DNA from: Pyxidicoccus xibeiensis | GTDB lineage: Bacteria > Myxococcota > Myxococcia > Myxococcales > Myxococcaceae | Assembly: GCF_024198175.1 (NCBI RefSeq) | Contig: NZ_JAJVKV010000024.1 | Coordinates: 61,636 to 125,635, forward strand | Length of the DNA: 64,000 nucleotides | Direction: 5' to 3' | In this document: positions 42,452-52,123 of the stretch, in pieces | Layout of the letters: each line of letters opens with the position of its first letter | Numbering within the stretch: position 1 is the stretch's first letter | Notes under the pieces: model-generated | Seen by the model: only the letters and a program-made list of their open reading frames with translations | The model's database searches: none | Told to the model about the DNA's origin: nothing | Translations under genes and position numbers: made by a program

Positions 42452-43447
42452 TCACGGTGTGGCGTCGTCGGAAGCAGGTGGGGGAGGCGCGGGGATGGGC
42501 TGTGCGGGGCGCTGGCCCTCCGCGAGGAACTGGCGCACCTCCGCGGCCGTGCGCACGGGGTCCTCCTCCATCGGCACGTGGCCCAGCTCCGGATAGACGA
42601 CGCTGCGGGAGTCGGGAATGTCGCGGTCGAAGCGCTCGCCGTACCTCGGGAGGATCCACGCATCCCTGCCACCCCAGAGGATGAGAGTGGGGACGCGCAG
42701 CTCGCCCAGCCTGCGCCACAGCCCATTGTCCGCGCCGGCCCGCAGGCGCTGGCGCGTGGCGGCACGGTTGCCCTCGCGCAGCAGCAGCGCGTGGTACCGG
42801 TCCACGCTCTCGTCCGTCACCTTCGAGGGGTCGCCGTACACGCCACGCACGTTCCGGTCGATGACCCAGCGGGGCGTCACCAGGGAGAACACTTCTCCGA
42901 GCACCGGCGTGCGCGCCAGCCGGAAGACCCAGGGGGACGGCTCGTCGCGCGGGTAGCCGGCCGCGTCCACCAGCACGAGCCGCTCCACGCGCTCCGGGTA
43001 GAGCAGGGCGTAGTGCCAGGCCACCGCGCCCCCCATGGAGTTGCCGGCCAGCGCGAAGCGCTCCAGTCCCAACCGCGCACGGAAGGCGTCCACCACCGCT
43101 GCCATGCCTTCATACGTGTAGCGCCCCTTCGCGTCCGGACCTGTGAGGCCATGGCCCGGCAGGTCCAGGGTGATGACGCGGTGGTGGGCAGACAGCTCAC
43201 GCACCCAGCCCTCCCACGTGAAGAGAGAGGCATTGGAGCCATGCAGCAGCACCAGCGCCGGGCCCTGGCCCTGGTCCCGGTAGTGGACGCGCAGACCGTC
43301 CACGTCGACGAAGCGCGAGGGCGGCGTCGCATGGCGGGCCTCCAGCTCCGAGGCCGGCACGTCCGCGCGCACACCCGCGGCGAGCGCAACCCCCACTCCG
43401 AGTAGTAGCACTGCGATGCCGACGAGGACCTTGCGCCTGCGAGCCAT
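42452..43447 (-). CDS. Alpha/beta hydrolase, membrane-anchored
   Basis: 331 residues. An N-terminal helix (VLVGIAVLLLGVGVALAAGV) anchors or exports the enzyme. The fold has LVLLHGSNASLFTWEGWVRE (HG oxyanion loop), the nucleophile elbow LAGNSMGGAVAWHYA with catalytic Ser, LILWGGRDAWILP with catalytic Asp and ELGHVPMEEDP with catalytic His. It is an esterase or C-C hydrolase type of unknown substrate. The ATG at 43445-43447 sits right before the signal helix; the open frame upstream has no such features. Confidence 0.85.
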   Translation of the reverse strand: MARRRKVLVGIAVLLLGVGVALAAGVRADVPASELEARHATPPSRFVDVDGLRVHYRDQGQGPALVLLHGSNASLFTWEGWVRELSAHHRVITLDLPGHGLTGPDAKGRYTYEGMAAVVDAFRARLGLERFALAGNSMGGAVAWHYALLYPERVERLVLVDAAGYPRDEPSPWVFRLARTPVLGEVFSLVTPRWVIDRNVRGVYGDPSKVTDESVDRYHALLLREGNRAATRQRLRAGADNGLWRRLGELRVPTLILWGGRDAWILPRYGERFDRDIPDSRSVVYPELGHVPMEEDPVRTAAEVRQFLAEGQRPAQPIPAPPPPASDDATP

Positions 43448-43698
43448 GGACGCTCCCTTGGACGGTGCAGCCAGAGCGGAGGATAGGCCTGGAGCGTTCA
43501 GCGCGTGTAAGGGATTGCCACGACTCGAAAGTGGGGGCTCCCACGGCTCCGGCATGTAGGGTTGCGTGGCTTGAGCGGGAGTGTTCACAATGGGCGACCT
43601 CTCTGGATTCTCCAGGGGGTCTTCATTTCCTGTTCTTGGCCTGGAATGGGACGGCTCGCGCCGAGCGTGCGGGCCCGCCAGGCCTTCCCCGTGCCCGG

Positions 43699-45231
43699 AT
43701 GCGAATCTCCCTGACCCAGAAGATCACCCTGGCGCCGCTGCTGGTGGCGCTGTTCTTCACCGTGCTGTCGCTCGCGTACATCATTCCCCGGATGCACCAG
43801 TCGTTCGAGGCGCAGGGCCGCGAGATGACCTCGGCGGTTCCCACGGTGGTGGCGTCCACGCTGGCGGACCTCCTGCGCAGGGGTGATGCCTCGGCGGTGC
43901 AGACCTCGCTGGACGCCGTGGCGCGCGACGGGAAGCTGGCCTACGTCGCGGTGCTGGATGCGAAGGGCGCGCTGGTGGGGGTGGCCGGCAAGCATGCGCA
44001 GGCCCTGCGGGACCAGCGCGACCGGCTGGCGAAGGCGAAGAATGGCTCCGTCGTGCGGGTGTCCGGTGTGGAGCTGCTGGACATGAGCGCGTCGGTGCCT
44101 GGCGACCTGGGGCAGGTGCACGTGGGCTTCGACCGCACGGAGGCCATGGGCCGGGTGGAGGGCGTGCTCTCCAAAGTGCGCCTCGTGCTCGTCGCCGCGC
44201 TGCTGCTGCTCACGGGGGCGGCCTACGCGCTCAGCCGCAGGATTGTCGCGCCGCTGAACCAGCTCACCAGCGCGGTGCAGCGCATCGCCGAGCATGGCGA
44301 CCTGCGCGAGACGGTGCGCATCGACACCACGGACGAGGTCGGCCAGCTCGCGCGCGCCGTCGCGTTGCTGGTGGGCAAGCTGAAGGAGCTGCTGCACCAG
44401 CTCCAGTCGTCCACGGAGCTGCTGAGCGACTCGGTGTCGGGGCTCAACGAGTCCGCCGAGCAGCAGAACCAGATGGTCTCCCGTCACGCCGTCGCGCTCC
44501 AGGAGACGCAGGTGACGGCGCAGGAGATCCGTCAGACGGCGATGATGGCGTCGGACTCCGCGGAGTCCGTCATCCAGGTCGCCGAGCGCGCCGAGGCCCT
44601 GGGCCGCACCGGCGAGGAGGCGGTGGCCGAGAGCATCGACGGCCTGGTGGACCTGCGCGCCCAGGTGGAGCAGATCACCGAGCGCATCATGTCGCTGGGG
44701 GAGCGCACGCAGCAGATCAGCGGCATCACCGAGACGGTGAAGGACCTGGCGGACCAGTCCCACCTGCTGGCGGTGAATGCGGCCATCGAAGCGGCGCGCT
44801 CGGGAGAGCACGGCAAGGGCTTCGCGGTGGTGGCGCGCGAGATTCGCGCGCTGGCGGACCAGTCCATCCGCGCCACCAACCAGGTGCGGCAGATCCTCTC
44901 CGACATCAGCGAGGCGATCGCCGGCACGGTGGAGATCACCGCCGCGGGCACCCAGCGCATGGAGGCGGGGCTGACGCAGGTGCGCACGTCCGGGGACACG
45001 CTCAAGCAGCTCACCGCCATCGTCAACGACAGCACCGTGGCCGCGCGGCAGATTGCGCAGACGGTGAGCCAGCAGGCCACGGGCATCGAGCAGATCTTCA
45101 CCGCCGTCAACGAGCTCAACTCGCTGATGGGGGACACGGTGAAGCGCATCTCCACCACCAGCGACTCGGCGGTGTCCCTGAAGATGCTGTCCGAGCGCGT
45201 GTCCCAGGTGGTGAGGGCCTACCGCATCTGA
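43699..45231 (+). CDS. Methyl-accepting chemotaxis protein
   Basis: 510 residues. A first transmembrane helix (ITLAPLLVALFFTVLSLAYI), a periplasmic sensor of about 130 residues (VPTVVASTLADLLRRGDASA), a second helix (LVLVAALLLLTGAAYALSRR), a HAMP domain (IVAPLNQLTSAVQRIAEHGD) and a long coiled-coil signalling domain are present. The conserved hairpin tip is HLLAVNAAIEAARSGEHGKG. It relays ligand or energy signals to a CheA/CheW complex, chemotactic or Frz/Dif-like. It starts at 43699 (MRISLTQKITL). No che gene is adjacent. Its stop lies 3 bp from the stop of the convergent MFS gene. Confidence 0.92.
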   Translation: MRISLTQKITLAPLLVALFFTVLSLAYIIPRMHQSFEAQGREMTSAVPTVVASTLADLLRRGDASAVQTSLDAVARDGKLAYVAVLDAKGALVGVAGKHAQALRDQRDRLAKAKNGSVVRVSGVELLDMSASVPGDLGQVHVGFDRTEAMGRVEGVLSKVRLVLVAALLLLTGAAYALSRRIVAPLNQLTSAVQRIAEHGDLRETVRIDTTDEVGQLARAVALLVGKLKELLHQLQSSTELLSDSVSGLNESAEQQNQMVSRHAVALQETQVTAQEIRQTAMMASDSAESVIQVAERAEALGRTGEEAVAESIDGLVDLRAQVEQITERIMSLGERTQQISGITETVKDLADQSHLLAVNAAIEAARSGEHGKGFAVVAREIRALADQSIRATNQVRQILSDISEAIAGTVEITAAGTQRMEAGLTQVRTSGDTLKQLTAIVNDSTVAARQIAQTVSQQATGIEQIFTAVNELNSLMGDTVKRISTTSDSAVSLKMLSERVSQVVRAYRI

Positions 45232-45234
45232 CGG

Positions 45235-46803
45235 TCAGCGCTCGGTGTCCGCCGTGCGGGCCTCGGCCAGCGCGGGTGCCGGGCGCAGGCGGGGCAGCAG
45301 CCGGGACACCAGGGCGCCCACGGACTGCACCGGGCGGGCGCCGGGCTCGGGGACGCGCGCGGCCAGCAGCCCCGCGCCCAGCCGCGCCACCGACGACAGC
45401 ACGAACAGCACGTGCAGGTTCACCCAGACGTGGTTGCCCAGCACGAACTGCGCGGGCAGCGCGGCGGCGATGGCGCCTCCCACCGCGGCGGCCGCCGAGT
45501 AGGCCAGGCCGCCCGCCGTCGCGAAGGCGGCGAGGTAGAAGGGGCGCCCCTTGCGCGGGGCCACCGCGAGGGGCAGCGCGAAGATGGCCAGGCCATGGCC
45601 GCTCCACAGGGCGCCGGCCAGCACCACGTCGAACAGCAGCGGCCACAGCGTGCCCGCGGACGGCAGCAGCCACAGCACGGGGATGACGCTGATGCCCAGC
45701 GAGCACGCCATCAGCACCGGCTGTGCGCCCACCTTGTCGATGACGCGGCCCCACAGCGGCGCGGTGAGGATGCGCATCCCCGCCACCGCCGCGGCGTGCA
45801 GCGCCATGATGACGAAGGTCATCTTGAGGTTCTGCAGGCTGTGCAGCGCGAAGAAGGGCGCGGACACGCCCACCGCCGCGTTCCACGCCACCTGGTAGTG
45901 CAGCACGCGCCGGGCCAGCGGGTCCTTCAGCGGAATCAGCGCGCCCTTCAGCTCCAGGCGCGGCGTGGTGCCCGGCGGGGCCGGGTCATGCTGCGCGGCC
46001 ATCAGCAGCGTCGTCACCACGCCCATGGCACACGCGCCCAGGGCGAGCAGCGGCAACCCCAGCCCCACGCCCGCGGGGGCGCGCAGCCGGTCCATCAGCA
46101 GCCCCGCGGTGAGCGACGCCAGTGTGCCCGCCAGCGTGGTGAGCGCGGTGCGCCGGCCGAAGAAGCGGCCCCGCACGGAGCGCGGCACCAATTCGCCCAT
46201 CCACGCCACCCACGCGTTGTTGCCCACCACGCCCAGCAGGGCCGAGGCGCCGGCCACCGCCAGGAGCAGCACCTGCTGCGAGTGGAAGGACAGCCCCAGC
46301 CAGGGCAGCACCGCCAGGGGGAGCATCACCAGGCGCGACAGGCACACCGAGGTGAGCGCCACCCGCCTGTGCCCGAAGGTGGACGTCAGCCACGCCGCTG
46401 GGAACTGCACGAACTGGGCGAAGAAGGGCAGGGCGGTCATCACTCCCACCAGGAAGGGCCCCAGTTGCAGGGCAATGGCCCACGCCGTGAGCACCGTGGC
46501 GCCCGCGCATGCCGTGAAGACCTCCGCGAACATGCCCTCCACCACGGACGTGCCCAGCGTCCGCCGCAGCTGGCCCGTGGCCGCCCTGGCGCCAGGGGCC
46601 AGGGCACCAGGCCCCGGCCCATCCACCGGCGGCGCGCCCAGCAGCGGCGCGGAGGAGCCGGGCAGGGACGTGCCCGGGCGGAACAGCGGGACGGCGGAGG
46701 CGAGCGAGGCGAAGCTGCTCAGGACGTGACGGCGGATTCCGGCGGGGCGCAACGCGGTCCTTCTTCGGGAGCGACGGGGCCCCAGGTCTGTCGCACGGCG
46801 CAC
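45235..46803 (-). CDS. MFS transporter
   Basis: 522 residues with about 12 transmembrane helices, for example VFTACAGATVLTAWAIALQL, VLLLAVAGASALLGVVGNNA and GLAYSAAAAVGGAIAAALPA. The cytoplasmic loop ELVPRSVRGRFFGRRTALTT matches the BtlA/YihN-like MFS group that often carries sugars or amino acids. The first 60 residues are not hydrophobic, so the true start may be a later GTG. Substrate unknown. It is convergent with the chemoreceptor gene. Confidence 0.82.
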   Translation of the reverse strand: MRRATDLGPRRSRRRTALRPAGIRRHVLSSFASLASAVPLFRPGTSLPGSSAPLLGAPPVDGPGPGALAPGARAATGQLRRTLGTSVVEGMFAEVFTACAGATVLTAWAIALQLGPFLVGVMTALPFFAQFVQFPAAWLTSTFGHRRVALTSVCLSRLVMLPLAVLPWLGLSFHSQQVLLLAVAGASALLGVVGNNAWVAWMGELVPRSVRGRFFGRRTALTTLAGTLASLTAGLLMDRLRAPAGVGLGLPLLALGACAMGVVTTLLMAAQHDPAPPGTTPRLELKGALIPLKDPLARRVLHYQVAWNAAVGVSAPFFALHSLQNLKMTFVIMALHAAAVAGMRILTAPLWGRVIDKVGAQPVLMACSLGISVIPVLWLLPSAGTLWPLLFDVVLAGALWSGHGLAIFALPLAVAPRKGRPFYLAAFATAGGLAYSAAAAVGGAIAAALPAQFVLGNHVWVNLHVLFVLSSVARLGAGLLAARVPEPGARPVQSVGALVSRLLPRLRPAPALAEARTADTER

Positions 46804-46967
46804 GGGGGGCCCTCAATGCGCCCCCCGGTGAACCCGCCACGCACGCCCGCCCCACGGCCGGGCACCCCCCGCCTATCCCACACGCCCGCCCGCCTGGAGG
46901 GGGACGCTGGATTCAGGTGCAGTTCACGCGGTCTTGAACTATATGAACGGGCGAGGAGAGGGCGCAC

Positions 46968-47966
46968 ATGGAACTGGCTCGGGAGCTGACGGACTTTCTG
47001 GGGGCGGTGGAGCAGCGGCTTGGCAGCACCCTGGTGGATGGCAATGCCGGTCCGGACGTGAAGGGCGACACGCTGATGGAGGCGGCCCGTCACCTCTGCC
47101 TCGGCAGCGGCGGCAAGCGCGCCCGTCCCATGCTGGTGCGCCTGTTCGGCGGCGCGGTGGGCGTCCCCGCGGAGCGGCTGGTGGACGTGGCGGTGGCGTC
47201 CGAGCTCATCCACTCCGCCAGCCTCCTGCACGACGACGTGGTGGACGCGGGCATGTTCCGCCGCGGCCGGCCCACGGTGAACGCGCGCTGGGGCAACATC
47301 GTGGCGGTGATGAGCGGCGACCTCATCCTCTCCACCGGCCTGCACCAGCTCTCCATGCTGGATGCGCGGCTGACGCGCAGCGCGCTGTCGGTCGTCTCGG
47401 AGATGACGCGCGCCGCTATCGCCGAGGTGGAGGCCCGGGGTGACCTGGACCTGCCGCTCAACCGGCTGCGCTTCATCGCCGAGGGCAAGACGGGCTCGCT
47501 GTTCGGCTGGTGCGGCAGCGCCGCCGCCACCCTCGCGGAGAGCCCCGAGGCGGTGGAGCGCTTCGACGGGTTCGGCCGTCACCTGGGCGTGGCCTTCCAG
47601 ATTGCCGACGACATCCGCGACATCCTCGGCACGGACGTGGGCAAGCCGCGTTACGCGGACGTGCACTCGCGCACGCCGTCCATGCCCATCCTCCTGGCGG
47701 TGGCCAAGGAGGAGTCCCTGCGCCGCAAGCTGAAGGACGCGTGGGCCTTCTCCACGATCACGCCCGAGCGCACCAAGGAGATTGGCGCCGCGATTGAGGC
47801 CACGGGCGCGGTGGAGGCCTCCATGGCGCGGATGAACGTGGAGATTGAAGCGGCGCTCGACAAGCTGGGCCGCTTCGCGACGGAGCCCGCCGGACAGGAG
47901 CTGGTGGGCTGGGCGCGCAAGCTGTCCGCCGGCATCGCCGAGCAGGTCCAGGGGCGCGCTGCATGA
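46968..47966 (+). CDS. Polyprenyl diphosphate synthase
   Basis: 332 residues of the all-helical trans-prenyltransferase family. The first Asp-rich motif is SLLHDDVVDAGMFRRGRPTV and the second is FQIADDIRDILGTDVGK; a GGKRARPMLVRL segment binds diphosphate. It elongates an allylic diphosphate with isopentenyl diphosphate, for quinone side chains or carotenoids. AGGAGAGG precedes the ATG. The following regulator gene overlaps by 4 bp, so they are co-translated. Confidence 0.9.
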   Translation: MELARELTDFLGAVEQRLGSTLVDGNAGPDVKGDTLMEAARHLCLGSGGKRARPMLVRLFGGAVGVPAERLVDVAVASELIHSASLLHDDVVDAGMFRRGRPTVNARWGNIVAVMSGDLILSTGLHQLSMLDARLTRSALSVVSEMTRAAIAEVEARGDLDLPLNRLRFIAEGKTGSLFGWCGSAAATLAESPEAVERFDGFGRHLGVAFQIADDIRDILGTDVGKPRYADVHSRTPSMPILLAVAKEESLRRKLKDAWAFSTITPERTKEIGAAIEATGAVEASMARMNVEIEAALDKLGRFATEPAGQELVGWARKLSAGIAEQVQGRAA

Positions 47967-48559
47967 AGGGCTACCTGTGGACCGGGGGGCCCGGGAGCCC
48001 AGCATCCGAAGTGCCGGCCGTCGAAGGAAGGCTGGCGCCGTGGGAGGCCATCGCGGTGGACGCGGTGGGCAACGTCATCGAGTTCTGGGGCTTCAAGCGC
48101 AACCAGGGGCGCGTCTGGGCCCTGCTGTACCTGCGCGGTGAGCCCCTGACCGCTGGAGAAATCGAGCGCGAGCTGGACCTGTCCAAGGGCGGCGTCTCCA
48201 TGCTGCTCCGGGACCTGGAGCGCTGGGGTGTCATCCAGCGGGTGAGGCTGCCGCAGGACACCGCGTGGCGCTACGCCGCGGAGACGGACCTGGTGCGGAT
48301 GGTGACGCACGTCATCGAGGAGCGCGAGGCGGGCTTCGTGGCGCGCATCCGCGCGGACCTCGCGGAGGCGCGGCGGCTGGCCGGGGCCATGAGCGACATC
48401 CCGCGCGAGCGGCTGGCCCGGCTGGAGAAGATGACCACGCTGGCCGAGCACGTGGAGCGCGCGCTGCGGCTGTTCATCAAGACGTCCCGGCTGGACGTGT
48501 CCGGAGTGCTGGCCGTCTTCCGGGACGAAGGCACACCGTCTCGCCGCGAGAAGCGGTAG
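47963..48559 (+). CDS. GbsR/MarR-type transcriptional regulator
   Basis: 198 residues. After a variable start, the winged helix-turn-helix reads VWALLYLRGEPLTAGEIERE, then LDLSKGGVSMLLRDLERWGV, the GbsR-family form. The C-terminal part is helical (EEREAGFVARIRADLAEARR) and likely dimerises. It is coupled to the polyprenyl synthase gene by ATGA and is followed 11 bp later by the cyclotransferase-like gene. The target is unknown; control of its own operon is a fair guess. Confidence 0.85.
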   Translation: MKGYLWTGGPGSPASEVPAVEGRLAPWEAIAVDAVGNVIEFWGFKRNQGRVWALLYLRGEPLTAGEIERELDLSKGGVSMLLRDLERWGVIQRVRLPQDTAWRYAAETDLVRMVTHVIEEREAGFVARIRADLAEARRLAGAMSDIPRERLARLEKMTTLAEHVERALRLFIKTSRLDVSGVLAVFRDEGTPSRREKR

Positions 48560-48570
48560 GAGAGGGCGAC

Positions 48571-49092
48571 ATGGACTCGCACTATGACCAGGTGATGAAG
48601 GCTCGCGCGGGGGCGGACCCGTCCGCCACTCGCCTGTACTTCGCGTACTCCACCATCCTGGACCGCGCCGCCTTCGACGAGTGGAAGCAGCAGCACAGCT
48701 ACGGCTTCTTCGAGCTGCCCGAGGGGAAGCTGGCGGAGGCGGTGGACGTGGACCTCGTCTACGACTTCCCCTCGCGCTGGTGGGGTGGCCGGGTGGCGGG
48801 GCTGGCGGATGCTCCGGGCGCGAAGGTGTACGGGCGCCTGTTCGAGATTCGCGGCCAGGACTGGCCCATCGTCCAGCACAAGGAAGGCTTCGTCACGGGG
48901 ATGTGCGTGGAGCGCCCCGTGCGCGTGCGCGTGGACGGCCAGGAGCTGGAGGCCACCGCGTTCGTCACAAACCCACGCCGCGCCGCGCAAGACGGCCCGG
49001 TGAGCCCGCGCTTCGTCGAGGCGCTGGTGCGCGGCGCCCAGTCCGCGGGGCTGCCCGCGGACTACGTGGAGCGGCTGAAGCGCGGCGCGTAG
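48571..49092 (+). CDS. Gamma-glutamylcyclotransferase-like (AIG2/GGCT) protein
   Basis: 173 residues. The GGCT fold is indicated by LYFAYSTILDRAAFDEWKQQ at the substrate-binding loop, AKVYGRLFEIRGQDWPIV, and AFVTNPRRAAQDGPVSPRFV with the C-terminal YVERL helix. The first motif (YFAYST) deviates from the usual YGS(N/T), so the substrate may differ. The ATG follows AGGAGAGG and the gene is the third in the row with the synthase and regulator. Cytoplasmic. Confidence 0.78.
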   Translation: MDSHYDQVMKARAGADPSATRLYFAYSTILDRAAFDEWKQQHSYGFFELPEGKLAEAVDVDLVYDFPSRWWGGRVAGLADAPGAKVYGRLFEIRGQDWPIVQHKEGFVTGMCVERPVRVRVDGQELEATAFVTNPRRAAQDGPVSPRFVEALVRGAQSAGLPADYVERLKRGA

Positions 49093-49115
49093 CTCGCGCG
49101 CTGGGGGCGCCCCCG

Positions 49116-49152
49116 CCCTTCACAAATAAATCCCCGTGTAACCAGTGAAGGG
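49116..49152. terminator. Inverted repeat after the cyclotransferase gene
   Basis: CCCTTCAC and GTGAAGGG form an 8-bp perfect stem over a 21-nt AT-rich loop, between a stop codon and the ribosome site of the next gene. It may be a weak terminator or an operator. Confidence 0.4.
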
Positions 49153-49196
49153 GGGATTGCGTACCTCCCCTGTCATCACCACACGTGGGAGGCCGC

Positions 49197-51983
49197 ATGG
49201 TCGTCGCGAGTACCAGTGGTTCGTCTGGAGGAGTCAGCACCACCAGCGTCGCCTCGCAGCAGGAGGCCCTGGCGGCAGCTCGCCGTCGAGCGGAAGAGGC
49301 GGCGCGGCGCGCCGAGCAGGCTCGGCAGGCGGCGGAGCGCGCCCGGCAGGCGGCGGAGAGAGCCGCGCAGCAGGCGCAGCAGGCCCAGCAGAAGCTGACC
49401 CAGGCGAATCAGGCGCTGCAGAAGGCGAAGGGGCCGGAGAAGCAGCCCGCGCAGGAGCGGGTGGACGCGGCGCGTCGCGAGCTGGACCAGGCCACCCGTC
49501 AGCGCACCACGGCGAACGCGCAGCTCCAGCAGGCGGAAGAGACTGTCGCCCGCACGTCGAAGGTGGCGGAGACGGACATGCAGTCGGCGAACGTCATCGC
49601 CGCGGGGGCGAACAAGCCGGCCGCGTTCACCGCGAACCAGATTGCCCGGTCCGGCCTCCGGGCCAACGAGGTCCGCGATGCCTTCCAGGGCTCGGGCGCG
49701 CGCCAGACCGACCTGGCCCGGGTGCTGGGGATGGCTCCCTCCACCCAGACGAACGACATTGCCGCCACCCTGAAGGCGGATCGCGAGTACGCGAAGCTTT
49801 ACCAGGACCCGAAGTCGTCCCAGACGCTGCGGACGCTCAACATCTATAACGGACAGGATCTGCGAGCCTTTGGTCAGCGGCTGGCGGACCGGGCCCAGGG
49901 CGGCGACCCGAGCTCCACGGACTCGGGGATGTCGTCCATCCAGGACCGCGCGTCGCTCGCGAAGGTCATCCGCACGGCGGGGAACACGCTCGAGGGCGAC
50001 GCGGCGGCGACCGTCTCCAACGAGCACTTCGCGCGGAGCGTCTCGTCGGGGCAGGACCCCCTCGATGCCGCGAACACGACGCCGGAGGACATGGCGGTCG
50101 CGGTCTTCCGCGAGCAGGTGGAGGGCGCGGTCACCAAGCCGGTGGACGAGTGGAACCACGCGGACGCGAACGCCTTCACCGAGGCACTGGCGGAGCAGGT
50201 CGAGGCCCACCAGGACGACCCCGCGACGGTGGAGGCGATGCTCACGCTGGCGGGCCCCCGGCTCCAGCGCAGCGCGGAGCTGCTCGGCGAGGCCACGCAG
50301 ACGGGAGGCCTCTCCGAGTCGGACGTGGAGGGGATGTCCGAGAACTTCAGCCGCATCGGCAACGCGGCGCCTCCTGAAGCCGCCGCACAGCTCGCCTACG
50401 CCCTCGCCAAGGAGATCCCGGACGGGTACGAGCAGGAGCAGGTGGACGACGGCTTCGGCAAGTTCATCGACAATGGCGGCGACTCGAAGTTCCGCGATCT
50501 GCTGGCGGGCGCGCTCGCCCACCAGGGCAAGGAGGACGCCGCCGAGGAGCTGCTGAAGAAGGGCGCGGGCAGTCTGCTGTCGGACCCGGGCGGCTTCATC
50601 GAGGACCGCTTCGAGGACGTGGCCGGTGCGGTGGGCGACGTCGCCGAGTTCTTCACCGGCCTGGCGGAGAAGGCCGTGGAAGAGGTCTACAGCTTCGTGT
50701 CCGAAGAGGTGGTGGGCCGGCTGGGAGACGCGGTCCGCAACGCGGCGGCGGACGCGCTCAACCTGGACAGCCAGATCGACCAGCTCCAGTCGCCGGGTGA
50801 CAGCTTCTCCGCGACGGCCAACGTCGAGGGCAGCCTCCTGGGCGTGCAGGTGGGCGCCGGCGTGGAGATGAGGATCACGAAGACGGAGGACGGCTACTCG
50901 ATGGAGCTGTCCGGTGAGGGCAGCGCCGGGCTGGCGGCGAAGCTGAACCTGCCGGGCCTGGCCGATGCGGAGCTCGAGGGCGAGGTGACGGCGTCGGCCA
51001 CCATGAAGTTCGAGTTCGACAGCGTGGATCAGGTGACGGAGGCGGCGGAGACCGTGGCCGGCGTGGCCGTGGGGGCCGCCGCGACGGTCGCGGGCGGGCC
51101 GCTGGCACCCATCGGGGCCGCGATGATCGCCTCGGCGGGAGACGAGATTGGCGACATCACGGATGCGTACACGGGCACGACGCTTCAAATCGAGGCCCGT
51201 GCCTCCATCGGTGCCGACCTGGGCGAGAAGCTCGGCCTGCCGGGCGCTTCCGCCAACGCCTCGGCGGCCAATGCCATCGCCATCGAGATTCCCCGCGAGG
51301 GCCCGCCCACCCTGGTGCTCAACCAGTCCCTGGAGGTCGAAGGGAGCCTGGACATCACCGGGCCGGTGACGCTCCCCGGGGGCGGCAACCTGGCGCCGGG
51401 CAACGTCGAGGGCTCCGCCAACATCGGCCTGGAGACGCGGGTGCCCATCGACGTGGACCTGGAGGAGCTCATCTCGGACCCGGTCGGGGCGCTGGAAGAC
51501 GCGGGACAGAACGCCATCGACAACGCTACGACGACGCTCAGCGGCGGCTTCGAGTTCTCCAGCGGCATCGGCGTGGAGGGTGGCGGGGTGAACCTCAGCC
51601 AGAACGAGGGCATCGCCGTGGACCTCCATGCGACGGCGAACACGCGGGATATCGCGAGCGCGCTGAGCAAGGCCCTGAGTGGAGACCTGGGCGGCGCGCT
51701 GGGCTCGCTGGCTGAGGACGTGACCATCAGCGGCAGTGTGCGGGCCTTCACCCAGAGCGACGCGGGCATCGGCAGTGCGGCCGAGCGGACCGACGGCGAT
51801 GCCAACAACGAGGTGGATGGCGAGGCCGTCAGCGTCCCGGGGCTCGGCTCCCTCGAGGTGACGGCGGCCGTCTCCACCCGCTCGTCGCGCGAGCTGGCGG
51901 AGTTCGAGGGAACGCCGGCGGACTTCCTCCGCGACTTCAGCAGCATCATCGACGGCGTCGCCTTCGAGGAGGCCGCGGCGTAG
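49197..51983 (+). CDS. 928-residue coiled-coil/Ala-rich protein of unknown function
   Basis: The ATG at 49197 follows GGGAGG. Residues about 20-115 form a long Ala/Arg/Gln-rich coiled coil (AARRRAEEAARRAEQARQAA). The middle 120-560 is helical and acidic. From about 560 on, beta-rich repeats alternate with glycine (FSATANVEGSLLGVQVGAGV, SMELSGEGSAGLAAKLNLPG, FEFSSGIGVEGGGVNLSQNE). There is no signal peptide and no transmembrane helix except a glycine/alanine-rich hydrophobic stretch near 620-650 (VAGVAVGAAATVAGGPLAPI). I recognise no family. The layout (coiled coil, helical, amphipathic beta) recalls large exported or contact-dependent proteins, but this is only a hint. A terminator follows. 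Confidence 0.75.
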   Translation: MVVASTSGSSGGVSTTSVASQQEALAAARRRAEEAARRAEQARQAAERARQAAERAAQQAQQAQQKLTQANQALQKAKGPEKQPAQERVDAARRELDQATRQRTTANAQLQQAEETVARTSKVAETDMQSANVIAAGANKPAAFTANQIARSGLRANEVRDAFQGSGARQTDLARVLGMAPSTQTNDIAATLKADREYAKLYQDPKSSQTLRTLNIYNGQDLRAFGQRLADRAQGGDPSSTDSGMSSIQDRASLAKVIRTAGNTLEGDAAATVSNEHFARSVSSGQDPLDAANTTPEDMAVAVFREQVEGAVTKPVDEWNHADANAFTEALAEQVEAHQDDPATVEAMLTLAGPRLQRSAELLGEATQTGGLSESDVEGMSENFSRIGNAAPPEAAAQLAYALAKEIPDGYEQEQVDDGFGKFIDNGGDSKFRDLLAGALAHQGKEDAAEELLKKGAGSLLSDPGGFIEDRFEDVAGAVGDVAEFFTGLAEKAVEEVYSFVSEEVVGRLGDAVRNAAADALNLDSQIDQLQSPGDSFSATANVEGSLLGVQVGAGVEMRITKTEDGYSMELSGEGSAGLAAKLNLPGLADAELEGEVTASATMKFEFDSVDQVTEAAETVAGVAVGAAATVAGGPLAPIGAAMIASAGDEIGDITDAYTGTTLQIEARASIGADLGEKLGLPGASANASAANAIAIEIPREGPPTLVLNQSLEVEGSLDITGPVTLPGGGNLAPGNVEGSANIGLETRVPIDVDLEELISDPVGALEDAGQNAIDNATTTLSGGFEFSSGIGVEGGGVNLSQNEGIAVDLHATANTRDIASALSKALSGDLGGALGSLAEDVTISGSVRAFTQSDAGIGSAAERTDGDANNEVDGEAVSVPGLGSLEVTAAVSTRSSRELAEFEGTPADFLRDFSSIIDGVAFEEAAA

Positions 51984-52013
51984 CCCACCGGGCCTGAAGC
52001 GCGGCTGGCGGCG

Positions 52014-52042
52014 GGGCAGGGCGCACCGGTAGCGCCCTGCCC
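52014..52042. terminator. Terminator-like hairpin after the 928-residue gene
   Basis: GGGCAGGGCGC and GCGCCCTGCCC pair perfectly over 11 bp with the 7-nt loop ACCGGTA, 30 bp after the stop codon. Confidence 0.65.
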
Positions 52043-52123
52043 GCGTTCGTTCGTGCGGCAGCAGACATGTGGGGCCGTCAGGGGTTTTCCCGGGGGCCGG
52101 GCGTGCGCAGGTTCGGCGCGCCC

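Noticed and set aside
49176..51629. 817-codon antisense frame opposite the coiled-coil protein gene
   Set aside because: The forward frame has a ribosome site and protein-like composition; the antisense frame is Arg/Leu/Val-rich without domains.
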